Origin: Argopecten irradians
Taxonomy: Eukaryota > Mollusca > Bivalvia > Pectinida > Pectinidae
Assembly: GCF_041381155.1 (NCBI RefSeq)
Contig: NC_091142.1
Span: forward strand, 22,220,362 to 22,284,361
Length of the DNA: 64,000 bases
Reading direction: 5' to 3'
The translations under genes were made by a program, and so were the position numbers. The notes under the pieces are model-generated. The model saw only the letters and a list, made by a program, of their open reading frames with translations, was not told the DNA's origin and did not search any database. Each line of letters starts with the position of its first letter. The first letter of the stretch is position 1. Positions 32,100 to 43,793 of the stretch are shown here, piece by piece.

Positions 32100-32400
32100 C
32101 CAGATCAGTTGCACACGACAAGTCATAATTCTGTCTGTCCGTTTTTCTTGTTACTGCTATTTCTCAGAAAGTTCTGAAAGGATCTGTCTCAAATGTCATA
32201 CGTTGTATGTATATTTCCCTTGGACCCTGGTTCCGCAAATTGCATTTTGGGACCGATCGGTGGTATATGCGAATGTTTGACTGGAATCCAAGATGGCTGC
32301 CATATGAGTTGTCAATGGCAACAAGAAAAAAAATGAAACTAGACATCATACCAGTTCTAAAAAACATGTTTCAAAAAAGCTGCCAGAGGGGTACATGGTA
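32100..32400. repeat. Probable dispersed repeat
   Basis: TGGGACCGATCGGTGG and TCCAAGATGGCTGCCAT with the preceding CCCTTGGACCCTGGTTCCG resemble a repeat family I remember from bivalve genomes. There is no second copy in the window. The open frames on both strands here are probably meaningless. Confidence 0.3.
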
Positions 32401-32463
32401 ACCTATATCTCCTCCCCCACCACTTGACGGTTGATTTATTTCATAGTGCTACGAGAAATATTC

Positions 32464-32860
32464 TAGCCTAAAATAGTTTGTAGTTTCTGATCCTGCATAA
32501 CGTTCAGCATAACGGGACTGTGTCGACTGGTTTGTTCGTTTTCAGCATTATGGAACCGATCGGTGTCCTTGTTTTGTGTCATGCTTTTTTCATTTCATTA
32601 AATTTTATTGACAAAGATTTTACATGTCAACTGGATCAAACAACAACAGGCAAAGCCTATATAAGTTTTCTCCAATAGTGGCAAAAGTGAGAAGAAAAAC
32701 AATGTGTCATGCTTCAGTGGGATAATACTTTACGAAGGACAAGAGTTTCTCTTTTACAAGGGTACATAACACGAATACGCGAATCATGCATGCATAGGAG
32801 GACATCCTTAAATGACCTAGCTGTTGATAGGACGTTAATTAATTAAAAAAACCAGACAGT
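32464..32860 (+). mobile_element. Decayed SINE split by a LINE 3' fragment
   Basis: Core (CTGCATAACGTTCAGCATAA), TGCTTCAGTGGGATAATACT and tail (GTTGATAGGACGTTAATTAA) are present; 116 bp of foreign sequence lies at 32587-32702. Confidence 0.72.
32587..32702 (-). mobile_element. LINE-like or other retroposed 3' end, 12-bp target duplication
   Basis: It is flanked by TGTGTCATGCTT at 32575-32586 and 32703-32714. On the minus strand the insert ends GTCAATAAAATTTAATGAAA TGAAAA, the form of a retroposed 3' end with a polyadenylation signal. Only about 116 bp were copied. Confidence 0.65.
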
Positions 32861-32961
32861 ATAATAGGCATATATGATGCTATTCGCTAACTATATGCTG
32901 ATATTCAATGTCTTCCGGATAAGTTATTTATGTTTGCCACAATGCTTTATAACTATTTAAC

Positions 32962-33215
32962 TATATAACGCTGACGTTACTTATACCATGCCTTGGTTGT
33001 CACGCCCGGGCGGATGTCACCTTGCACAATTGATATACTGGTGGAGCAGCAACACGCAAGGCGTCCATTAATCAATATATTCATATTGAACGTCAAAACG
33101 AGATACACGGGCAATTGGGTTTTATTTTTAACACTGCCACTTGGTGTCTGCTAGCTATACCTGTTACCAGGGGTAGAAACTACTTTATGGTTTGAAATTG
33201 TAGACATCTCAGTGA
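32962..33215 (+). promoter_or_regulatory. Possible core promoter and 5' UTR of Kv gene B
   Basis: TATATAA at 32962-32968 and a GGGCGG-like GC stretch near 33007 precede the start codon; the leader would be about 220 bp. Weak. Confidence 0.2.
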
Positions 33216-33713
33216 ATGAAAATGGAAGTAGAATCGGTCGAAGAAAAAACAATCGACAATATGAAAGATATCATTCACTTAAACTTAAGAGGAACACGAT
33301 TTTCGACGACTAGATCTACTCTTAGTCGACTTCCGGTAGCTATCCCCGAGGACGAGAGGGGTGTTTATGACGAACATCACAACGAGTATTTCTTTAACAG
33401 AAACCCGACGATCTTTCAGGAGATTCTTGACTACTGTGAGACAGGACGTCTCCACCTTCCTGAAAATGTCTGCTCGCAGAGTAGTCGGGAGGAACTCGCT
33501 TTCTGGGGAATCCCTCAAGATTCCATTCAGCAGTGTTGTTGGAAAGCTTTCTATAAAGTTGATGATGAGATGGATGTTCTCGGCAAACTTTTGAAGTATC
33601 TCCCGTTAGAAAAAGGCTCAACACGATCAAGGTTCAGGAGTTCTGCCTTTGGGACCTGTCAGTCAAATCTGTGGCGATTTCTTCATGACTGGACATACTC
33701 TAGTGCAGCTAAG
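33216..33713 (+). CDS. Kv channel B exon 1 (T1 domain)
   Basis: 498 bp, 166 codons, ending AAG before donor GTATTG. It has an acidic N-terminal extension of about 16 residues before T1 (DIIHLNLRGTRF), then ELAFWGIP and the zinc-binding Cys/His set. Confidence 0.92.
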
Positions 33714-36700
33714 GTATTGTATTATTTCTATGAATCACTAGAATTGATCGAACATTATTGATTCATACTCCTTCAAAATACAATATTTTTACTTTTATAA
33801 CAGGATCGCATACGTACATACCTTATACCATATACATGTATCAATCTTGATTACATGTCTTTGTATTTTAGACGAATATGTGATGATTGCATAGAAACGA
33901 CACTAAAAGGAAACATTTTATTGATACCAAATCTGAAAATATCTGTAAAATCCTAGATATGAGATATTTATAATCAAGACAATAGATTGAACTTTCTTTT
34001 GTTATTAAGTAGCCGTAGCATAGGTATATGACAATAGTTTCATTTCTGTTTAAAACCATCTATATACGAGCTTTATATATAGACAACTATAAAGTTAAGG
34101 TTTCATTAACCGGGGATGCCTCCTCGGGACAATTAACGCACCGGATCGATATCCCGACGTCCTATTGTACCACGGCTTATTATACTAAAAGGCTTATCAG
34201 AAAATTCTCTAAGGACATTGAATCATGTCGATTTGTACATGTGATCTGATAATACATCGACAATCTGTATTGACCTTTAATAACTTTATATGGAGTTATT
34301 AAGTTTATGAACACGTCGATTTTGTTATAAATCTCGTGAATTATGTCATTTTATACTTTATCTATTAATATATATTTTATTTTATTGAAGTCGATTCTAT
34401 ATAAATCTGCATTTTGCAGAACTTCTTGTCATAGACAATCCACATAAGTAGGTTGATATATATCATAAGATTTCCTTAAACGCACATGTATAAATATGTG
34501 CGTGTGTGCTTTTTGTTTGACCCTCATTGTTAATAGTATGTTAATGTAAAAAATAAAACAAAACGATTACACTTTAAACGTACTTATTTTAGTGGTAGCT
34601 AAATTTTTAGCGCTGATCACGCTGTTTTTGAAGTGCAATTTCATGTACAACGATAAATGTATGATATTTCCGTATTTCTGAGATACCGAACTATCGAATT
34701 GCGATAACTATATATATATACAGTAATAAATTATTATTTATCTATTTTGCGTTTACGCTTAAAATCTGCATTAAGTACTTTTCGTACTTGTTGCCGAGAA
34801 TAAAGCTCGTTTGTTCAGTCTTTACCTTTAGATGACCGTTTTAGCCCACGGTACTTTTTGAGAATTAAAATAATAACGTGTAACACAATATGCAAACGGT
34901 GACTTAGCGGATGCAAAAACACAAATAGAGAAAAAAAAAGAATAACCGAGTCTTAGGATGAAACAGATAAGCGAAAAAAAGCTTTACCGTAATCACGATC
35001 TCGTCTGTAGGTACATGTATTGCACTCCCACCTACTACCGTATAACATTAGATGTTCGTGTACAGTTTCATTCGTGGTGAGAAGTTGTGATGTGTGATAT
35101 TTTATATCTGAAGTCTTAATCCCGTTGTTTTTATTGTGCGGTTCCACAGATCACGATAATAACAAAAAAAGTGTACATGATTTAACAATCATTACAAATG
35201 TGGAATCTTTAAACAAAGTGTTAAATCTTTCATTCATACAAGAAGTTGGTCAAATCACTAACTAACCACCAATTTAGAATAGAAGAAAAACTTAAGCGTT
35301 AATGATATGCAAAAGTTTCAGACCATTAACTCCGTTATGTTGAATCTTTTCATAGACAGTTTTATAACAAATCTTTAAATTTTGTTAGAAACTGCTGTTG
35401 CTTTATCAATTTGTAAAAAAAGACCTGATGTGTCTATATATTTTATAATTTCGTTTAAAGGATCAAAACCTGATCCCTTTGATAAAGGCCGCTGAGGTTT
35501 CTCAATCCCGCGCGGAATAAAGGGTACCTAGTTTTCTCTTGAACATTAAAAAACGTTGAGATGTCTTCACCACAGTAATCAATGCAATAGATAAACCAAA
35601 TATTATAGTAAATGTGGCCCGCGTATGAAGACTACTCGGCAATAATAGTTTTCTCGCCCATGAGTGCTTTAATATGACGGTCTGACTGAAATTAAAGTCG
35701 AGGTGATGGCGACAATTGGCAGATTTCTCGTAGCAACACCAGACTGATCCCCGGTGATGCCTTAATATTATTGTTACTGTTATTGATTTGTTTTATAATT
35801 TTTCAGTCACGCATTATTATAAATAATTAAAAGGTGTGTATCTTCTATTAACGAAGAAAAAGTAAATCAAGCGAACGTGTTATCTAACAGACATGATAAT
35901 AAGAATGAATAAATGATTGGTTTAGTTTGGTTGATAAACTTCTATAACATACGCTTAACAGAATAGGTATATCAGCACTGTTCACATTTCAAATACACAA
36001 TAGATAATGCTGATTGAAAGTAATTAAATTGCACATAAAATGACTTCCAACCTTATGACGATTGCTACCTATGGAAGGTAAAGGTGAGTCTTAGGTGACC
36101 TTTCGTTAATTTGGAGAATTAAAATACCAATTCATAGAGCCAACTGGTTATTAACTGAGCTATATTTCAGTGTTATATCACTATAAAATAAGAACATATT
36201 CTCTCTCTAATCATACCACACTACAATAATGTACTACGGTCCAATTTTCCAATACAAATATTTTGGGTGGTTTTAATATTGATAGGTCGTTCAGCATGAT
36301 CAAAAGGAATATATATCCAGTCCTATATGTATAATTCATTTAGAAGACATCACGGCTGATTGCTATGAATTTCAGAGTCTACTATCTTATACATATTGTA
36401 TTATGTTGATAATAAGCCTTTGTGAATTGTTATGAATTGTATAAGAATCATGTGACCATATACATATACATTGATCTTATGTCAAGTATTGAACATACTT
36501 TGCCTGTTCGTATTGATGACTAAAACCTTTATATTACTAGACATGAAGTTAACTAAGAGTGCATATCTGTTACAAATAATTAATAACCAAGTTTGTCAAT
36601 GTTATTGTGTGTGTTATAATGGTTGAAATATTCAAACATTACAACTGTGAATAGTAAAACATAAATAAAACCTTAAAACAATAAATACCATAACTGTGCG

Positions 36701-38511
36701 AAATTTTCTACATGTTACTTTTTCTAATAATTTATCTATAATTGAAAGCACTATCATTTGATGAATTAAACTGCGCAAATCATTCAAATGTTAGTTACAA
36801 CACAGTAGAGTATCATTCTTGCTTGTGTGCCTAATACGTATAATACCTACATAAATCACTTTACAATTACTTCTAACATTATGTGACCACAACTTGTCGT
36901 TATGGCCCGATCTTATGTACTCATTAATTTCACTGCACTGTCATTTTCAGTTCTAATTGTACATGTAAAATTAAAACCTGTACATTCTAAGTATTGTAAT
37001 TCCACAAATGTTGGTAATTTTAGCTCCCGAATACTTAAAGGCTCTGTAACTACATGTAACACGTATCTACATGTAACTACACGTAACACTATCTACAAGT
37101 GACTACACGTAGCACGTATCTACATGTAACTACACGTAACACTATTAATATTTAACTACACGTAACAAGTATCTATATGTAACTACACGTAACACTATCT
37201 ACATGTAACTACATGTAACTCGTATCTACATGTAGCTACACCTAACACGTATCTTCATGTAACTACATGTAACACGTATCTACATGTATCTACACGTAAC
37301 ATGTAAATACATGTAAATACATGCAACTACATGTAACTACCCGTAACACATATCACTTTCATACAGAAGACGCCGTGACATTAATATCACGCAAGTTATT
37401 ACCAACCAACCGATATTCTAACGTATTACTAAAGGTGTTGTGTTTATTTTCTTTTACTCATAACGAGCTTTGTAATCAGGGTAACCTTATCGATTACTTA
37501 TTACTACTTTCCTTCCCTTTCGTCTAGGTTTGGAGGATTGTGATGATTGTAACAGTACTGGCATCTTTACTGAGTTTCATGTTGGAGAGTGAAAAATCTC
37601 TTCGGATTTTCTACCCAATCAACGCCTTATATCATAACTCTACTGGAAACGTCACTGGTGTACCCGATATCATTTATGGATACAAATCTAAGGCTTGGAT
37701 AGCATTTACAAATATCGTTACAAACACCATTCTGACCATTGAACTGACATTGCGCATAATTGTATGTCCAAATAAAGCACAGTTTCTTCGCAGTTTCCTC
37801 AATGTGTCTGAACTCTTTTCATGTGTCGGCGTGTGGATTCTTTTGTATATGGACAACTTTACGGTTCAATTCGACAAGAACGGAAAGAGAACAATCAGCT
37901 TTGTTCTTGTTTATCTGCTCTGCTTATTCCGGGTTTTCCGAATTTTCCGTTTTGTCGTTAACAATTCTGGAATGCGAATTTTGATGTTGTCAGTTCGCTC
38001 CAGTTCACGGGAGCTGTGTCTTCTGTTTTTGTCATTTGTCAGCTTTGCATTTATGTTTGCAACAATACTTTACGTAGTCGAGTTCGAGGCTAAAACGTTC
38101 AGCAGTATATTTGTTGCAGTGTGGTGGGCTTTCATTACCATGACAACAGTTGGATACGGCGATTATGCCCCTTCCACTGCTCTTGGGTTCTTATTTGGAG
38201 GAATCTGTGCTATATTTGGAATAATGTTGATAGCAATGCCCGTTGCAGTGACGTCATCAAATTTCAATGACTTCTTTAACTACAACAGGTATCGTTCTCG
38301 CCATCACCATCATATGAATACTCCTGGAAAACTAGCATGTGATACAAAAACAAAGGACTGTGTGTCTGGTGTGTTATTTCCCAACGGCACTGAATGTCCA
38401 GCGGATCATGGAGTAAAACCTGCTTTCGAATCTGGAGGTATGGTGTCAACAGAACTACGACCGTGCGAAAGCGTATCGAAGACAAAAGTAATGCCTTTTA
38501 AAACTACTTAG
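33216..38511 (+). CDS. Shaw-like (Kv3-type) voltage-gated K+ channel B, two exons
   Basis: Paralogue of channel A with the same structure. Join 33216-33713 and 37528-38511, 493 residues. T1 has H80, C86 and C107-C108 in H-x5-C-x20-CC spacing. The S1-S2 loop has two N-glycosylation sequons (NST, NVT, about N203 and N207). S4 carries only R301, R304 and R307 before VVNN; the filter TVGYGD is at 373-378; the S6 hinge is PVAV at 404-407. The tail after S6 is about 85 residues and includes a run of four His. The start is the first Met of a 166-codon exon; Met3 or Met16 are alternatives, since T1 proper begins near residue 18. The 3.8 kb phase 0 intron sits at the same place as in A and holds a minisatellite close to its 3' end. 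A run of AATAAA motifs near 38972 may serve as polyadenylation signals. Confidence 0.93.
33714..37039. other. Kv gene B intron
   Basis: AT-rich. It holds a SINE tail remnant (34514-34562), a possible Helentron-like end (about 34832-34856, ATGACCGTTTTAGCCCACGG), a (TA)n stretch at about 34711-34722 and a possible decayed SINE core at 36170-36260. No coding sequence is seen. Confidence 0.5.
34514..34562 (+). mobile_element. SINE tail remnant
   Basis: TGACCCTCATTGTTAATAGT, then ATGTTAATG and A-rich sequence; only the last part of the element is left. Confidence 0.4.
37040..37352. repeat. Minisatellite, about 27-bp units, in Kv gene B intron
   Basis: About 11 variants of CTACATGTAACTACACGTAA CACGTAT. 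The array ends about 175 bp before the exon 2 acceptor. The unit alternates ACATGT and ACACGT palindromic hexamers. Confidence 0.88.
37528..38511 (+). CDS. Kv channel B exon 2 (S1 to C-terminus)
   Basis: 984 bp including TAG. The strong acceptor (CTTTCCTTCCCTTTCGTCTAG) opens in phase 0 at VWRIVMIV, the start of S1. It contains S1-S6, the pore AVWWAFITMTTVGYGD and a longer cytoplasmic tail than channel A. Confidence 0.93.
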   Translation, partial: VWRIVMIVTVLASLLSFMLESEKSLRIFYPINALYHNSTGNVTGVPDIIYGYKSKAWIAFTNIVTNTILTIELTLRIIVCPNKAQFLRSFLNVSELFSCVGVWILLYMDNFTVQFDKNGKRTISFVLVYLLCLFRVFRIFRFVVNNSGMRILMLSVRSSSRELCLLFLSFVSFAFMFATILYVVEFEAKTFSSIFVAVWWAFITMTTVGYGDYAPSTALGFLFGGICAIFGIMLIAMPVAVTSSNFNDFFNYNRYRSRHHHHMNTPGKLACDTKTKDCVSGVLFPNGTECPADHGVKPAFESGGMVSTELRPCESVSKTKVMPFKTT

Positions 38512-38971
38512 CGCTGATTTAGCGTCTGATCACAACCATGAATTATCATAAACTTTTTTGTGGTTGCAGCATTGGGACACAATCAACATACGATACTGGA
38601 TTACACGGCAAGCCTCGTACTGACTAGCTAGATCGTATACTCGATTTTATAGATGTCCACCTGCCAGACCCATGTAGGCTATTGTTAATCTCATATCTAT
38701 ATCTTTGAAAGCCATTTTTGTATGTTTGTTTTGACCAATTCTCAAGTGATAGACGGTTTCATAATAAGAGCCTCTATAAAAAGGATATATCTGATGAAGT
38801 TGGACTCGACGTTGGAACGTTTTAGTTGGCTTATGAAAATAACAGAATTGGGATCATGTTTGGATTATCTCGTATTTCCCTTGGAACCAGAACTATTTTA
38901 CCAAATCTCATTCTTATTTGATTTGAAAATCAAATATTGCTGAAAAAGCAATATTGGAAAATTACAACAAA

Positions 38972-38977
38972 AATAAA
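38972..38977 (+). promoter_or_regulatory. Candidate polyadenylation signal, Kv gene B
   Basis: AATAAA, the first of several within 25 bp, about 460 bp after the stop codon. Confidence 0.35.
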
Positions 38978-39142
38978 ATAAAAGCACAAAAATAAAAGTA
39001 CATATTTTAGAGTGATTTTCTTTGTGTCGTGAGATGAGTAATACTGACAAATGTTATTTAAGAAAAGACAGACCCAAAGTCAGTCAAATATTCGGTACAG
39101 GATCAAGAAATCAATTTTCCTGACTCAACTTTTAAAGTTCAA

Positions 39143-39375
39143 TTAACCCGGTTGTCAGTAAAATGTTAACGAGTTGTTATCCGGTGCCTCATTCTTCAAT
39201 GTGTGAAAGGACAATAGTTCCACAAGGCAAGAAGACATAACATGAATATACCGCAGTCGCCTCAAACACGCACCACTTACTTAATACACACTACACACCG
39301 CAAACATGGGATGCCGTCCTTACATGACCCTGGTTGTTAATGGGACGATTATTAATCAAACAAACAAACAAACGT
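39143..39375 (+). mobile_element. 5'-truncated SINE
   Basis: It begins in the core (GGTTGTCAGTAAAATG) and keeps a complete tail (GGGATGCCGTCCTTACATGA .. AAAC). A minus-oriented copy follows. Confidence 0.75.
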
Positions 39376-39519
39376 TCCATAAACAGTAATTTAACGATGG
39401 TATCCCAAATATGCAAATTATTGCGGCGTATTATTGTCTTGCGACGCGTAATCGTCTGCCGTGGCGTGTTAGTGTCTATTGTGGCGTGCAAATATCTATG
39501 ATTTAAGAGGCTGCGGTAT

Positions 39520-39712
39520 ATTTGTGTTGGGTCTTGTAATAGTGGAACTCTGTTCCTTTTTATACTGCTATCCCACCGAAGCATACCGCCGAAGACCTTC
39601 AACAAACACACTTCATCTGGTCATATTATACTGACAACTGGCAAACCAGTCGTCTCAATCCCTTTATGCTGCACACTTAAGTATGCGTTATAAGAAACTA
39701 CCTTCAATATAG
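39520..39712 (-). mobile_element. SINE fragment, minus orientation
   Basis: The reverse complement gives the core (TGACCAGATGAAGTGTGTTT, GGGATAGCAGTATAAAAAGG). With the preceding plus copy it makes a tail-to-tail pair separated by about 145 bp. Confidence 0.65.
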
Positions 39713-42273
39713 TGACAACAAGCCGGCTAATTAGTGCTTTCTCCAACTTTTAGCCATAGTTATGTTCGCACTCTAAACAAATGATTCTCATGGGATATTT
39801 TGGGCCTGAAACTGAGAACACAAAGTTTACAAAACAGTATTAATAAATCGTGAAAAGTGCAAAGCAATCCATAAATAACTCGTTTATCTCATGGCAATTA
39901 ATATCATATCCTAGTAGAACCTTGGCGCCAGATTAAGGCACCTTTCCCCTTGCCAAACGAATCTTTTAGCGTATAATATGATACTATATTATAAGCTTTG
40001 CGTTGTCAAATTTCAAATTTTCTAGTTAATTTAAAAATCCATCTCGCACAAATATGTTCATAGGAGAACATAGGGGTCAGGGAAGTAATATCAACAGTTA
40101 TTTTCCATAAAACACTTGATCCTAATAGACGTATGTCTGTAGGATACGAATTACTTAAAGTAGTAAATATAGGGCAAATAAGTAATTCTAACAGTGTGGA
40201 CAAAAGATTGTTGAATCTTAGAGATCTGCCCCTTTGTCAAGACACAAGAAGAACAAATAAAATTATATGTTAAGAACGTACACAAAAACATGAACAATGT
40301 ATAAGAGAACATACATATAAATGTACAGTTTACGAAAGATTCTTTTTAATTGTTAGTATAATGCAAATTACAGAACATTCCAATTACAAATATTTATTTT
40401 GAAATAAAAATATGTGCAAATAGTTTAAAGGTAAATCTACAGTATTATGAATTGTGTGAAGACAAAATGTCTGCAAAATACTGAAGCCAGGGGATGGTTA
40501 GCGTCACTGTACAAATAAGATGCAGTTTAAAAAATCAACTGGACGTAAAAGGGCCATTTCAAGGTCACTTGTAATAAACACATGGATAAGTGAAGTACTA
40601 TTTTCTAGTATTGCTATTGGAAGCACAGTTATGCCAGTTGGGTTCGATATAGACGTGACATATTGATTCATTTTCATTTGGTTGATCGCCTCTGATAAAA
40701 ATATATGACGATCGTATCTTATCTTGCAAAACGAGGGAATGTAGGTACGGATATTGTATTGAACATTTTGGTTTTTGTCCTCTGCTAATGAGATAACTGA
40801 TCGCAGACTCATTACCAATGGATGAGAAAATGATCAGGTTCAAAGGATACCTTAGTACGCTTCACTGAAGCGAATACAGTCCAAAAGACAAAACGCTAAG
40901 AATTAGTAATTAGATACATCATAAACTGTCATTTTATTTGATAAAGGTTTTATGAATTAATTATGGTAACGGTAAAACCAGTTTAGCATCACCAAATCGT
41001 TCATATATTTCATTTTTTATGATTTTATGGTAGTTCAAATAGGGATAATGATATAATTTTACAGTGTCCACAAAGGTATCATACGAGATCATATCGAAGG
41101 ACCTAATTTCAGTGATTCACGTGTATTTGTCTGGCCTGTCCATCTGATACAAGTGCCCAGGTCCTGCATAAGTGACATTTGAAAGACCAAAAATTAAAAC
41201 CCTATTAATATTTCGCTACCAAACCATATCTAGGTGAACTAATTAGCTGATGTCCATCTGGAAATTTGGATAAACATTTCCAACGGTGATTTTAGTTTAA
41301 AATCAAATAGCAGGTTTTCTTGCTCTTGTATGGAAATTGTTACTTTACCGGAAAGCTTCAGAGACATTTAACTATTTCTTTTAATTTCTCATTTCAACAG
41401 TAAATAGTTGGAATTTTTATTTTCATCATTTATTCATAAAAATGTTTTATTTTTATGCATACTTCCACGTGTAGTGATAGTGTGGTTTCTCTTCATAGAT
41501 ATCATACACAAAACTATCTATACTTTTAAAACTGTTGTTCCTGTAGAAGAAACTAGCTTGGGATACATTTTAGAAACATGCTCAATAAATATTTATTATG
41601 ACTACAAATATTCATAATAAATGGAAGCACTGTGTAACGGGCAAATGTATAAATTTGTAGAGTATCATCATCTATATTTAGAAAATTAATTAAGAGTCTT
41701 AGATATTTTCATTTTTGTGAACAAAAAAAAACCCATAAGATATCATATGACATTAAGGCAATTATATATATATATATATATACATCACATTTTTGAGGAA
41801 TGTTTTTTTTTTAGAACAAAAAAAGAGCTAAGATGAATAATGTTCGCAGTATTCTGTTTACTGGTGTCACATGATGACGTCACATATAATTGCCTGCCCT
41901 GTTCAGGCAATGAATAGAATCAAAACCGTACACCAATGATATTTAAAAACTGTTACAAGGGCGAAGTGACTTTATATGGTAACAAGAGTTTTAATTAGTT
42001 AATATGATTACTTTCACTGAACACTGGCATTTACTAAAACTCACATTCAAATATGTAATTAATTGCATCTATATTTGTTAGAAATTGGACACGAATAACG
42101 TCTTTTACTTTAAAAAATAAGATGCGCCTTCACTGTCTTTTCAAAACCCACAGGAACAATGTAATATAATTTGCTTAAATATATATTTTTTTCAGCTAAT
42201 ATTTTCAGAGAGATTACTGTATCATATCGACATTGAAGTTTATCTTCTGATGTAACCGCTAGAACATGGAACT
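39713..42273. other. Intergenic DNA
   Basis: Minus-strand open frames at 40006-40203 and 40504-40843 look weakly protein-like but show no motif. A (TA)n microsatellite lies at 41764-41782. Nothing else is recognised. Confidence 0.35.
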
Positions 42274-42285
42274 GTAAAAAGATAT

Positions 42286-42440
42286 AAAAAGGGCAACAGT
42301 TCCACTATACAAGAAGACACAACATGAATACACCGCAGTCTCCCAAAACACGCACCTCGCACAACATACACGTAACACTCCGCATACATGGGAGGCCGTC
42401 CTTACATGACCATAGGACGTTAATTAATCAAACAAACAAA
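42286..42440 (+). mobile_element. 5'-truncated SINE with 12-bp target duplication
   Basis: It starts AAAAAGGGCAACAGTTCCAC and ends in the AAAC tail. GTAAAAAGATAT is repeated at 42274-42285 and 42441-42452. Its start is within a few bases of that in the copy at 214. Confidence 0.88.
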
Positions 42441-42740
42441 GTAAAAAGATATTGTTTTATTAATATTATGAATGTATTAATATACAGTTGTGAATAATTT
42501 TCCTGGCTGCTAATAGGGCATTAAAGAGTAGTATGCAAGAATATTATGTTAGTTTGATTTCACGTGAAAAAGGAATACAAATATGTTACCTGACGTAAGA
42601 AAGTCACAGATTCAGTCCCTCATTTGTTTGAAAATAAGATAAGAATTAAAGAGATCATCCAATTAACGCTGGCTTGAGTAGAAAGTACATCTGAGTTATT
42701 CACTTGCTGTTTTCTGAAATACCTTACAACGTTTAGACAG

Positions 42741-42902
42741 AATATGTTAATTTATGTTTCCGTTTTCGTAAAAGATGAGGATCTTCTGATGTTAACAGAA
42801 GGCAATACACTGGACATTGCGACAATCAACAAACTCAATCCAAATCATAGATTTTCTAACCATGCATACCTAGTTGTGTTGAAATGCAAGAAAACTGCAT
42901 AT
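42741..42902 (+). other. Exon-like segment of 54 codons with good splice sites
   Basis: It is bounded by acceptor TTTAGACAG and donor GTAAGT and is open throughout in phase 0 (DLLMLTEGNTLDIATINKLN then PNHRFSNHAYLVVLKCKKTA). I do not recognise it. No matching neighbour exon was found, though an acceptor followed by a Cys-rich frame lies at about 43210-43330. It may be part of a decayed gene. Confidence 0.27.
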
Positions 42903-43526
42903 GTAAGTGAATTCATTGAAGGCACCACCCACGTCTGACCAATGTATTTGATAACGTGGGCACGAGTTGTTCTTTATAGACACAACACATGGCTACATTA
43001 AAAAGCTATACAATTCTTTTCGTATTTATTTGATAAGGGTTGACTGGGTTAAGAAGTCTATAAATAGAATAGATTTACATCATTATCGTGATGGGTGGGG
43101 ATTTAACATTTAACTTCCGTTTACGTAAGTCGCGTTATTTTTTGCTTTCAAATACTGTTAAAAGAATTTGGGAACTTAGATTAAGATACATATTCGCTCA
43201 TTTTTACAGGTGTAATACTGGCTGGTCTCGGGTATTATACTTATGTCGTCTGAGGCTGGATTGCATGAAAAGCCATGCCATACAGCCTTGTGACGAAACA
43301 GCATCAACAAAATTACTATTTTCTCAGTAACATTTTGTAATTTTTGTTTTCAGAAACGAGTTTCCTTTAAAAGATACAAACAGGATATGCGTTGAATATA
43401 TTACGCAATTCTCATGCATGAAACATTGACTTATAGTCGTGATTTTTCCGAATATATTTCAAAATGATGGATAATAATAGCAGTAAAATTGCAATAAAAC
43501 GTCGAGGAGAGAGAAAAATACTTTCA

Positions 43527-43588
43527 AATGTAGATATGAAGGATGGGTATATTCGACCCTCGAGAGATCCTTCATATTCATATTTGAA
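43527..43588. repeat. Small inverted repeat
   Basis: CAAATGTAGATATGAAGGAT and ATCCTTCATATTCATATTTG form a hairpin of about 20 bp per arm with a 20-bp loop (GGGTATATTCGACCCTCGAG). Confidence 0.75.
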
Positions 43589-43793
43589 AGAATCTTAAAT
43601 ATTAACGGCGAAAGAAGGTTTGGCTGATTCAAACCAATACAAAACGACATTTTATTTTAACTTTTTTTCAGTTTGTAACAACAAAACAGGCTGCCTCGTA
43701 TTCCTTCAAATATTCAAAAAAATAAAGGTATTTGATACATATAATTATCTTTACTATTTCCTAGTACCATGCAGCCTAAATCAATTTTTAGAG

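Noticed and set aside
37040-37352. CRISPR-like array
   Set aside because: There are no unique spacers; the whole unit repeats with drift, so it is a minisatellite in an intron.
39291-39611. 106-codon minus-strand open frame
   Set aside because: It covers the opposite strand of two SINE fragments and the spacer between them.
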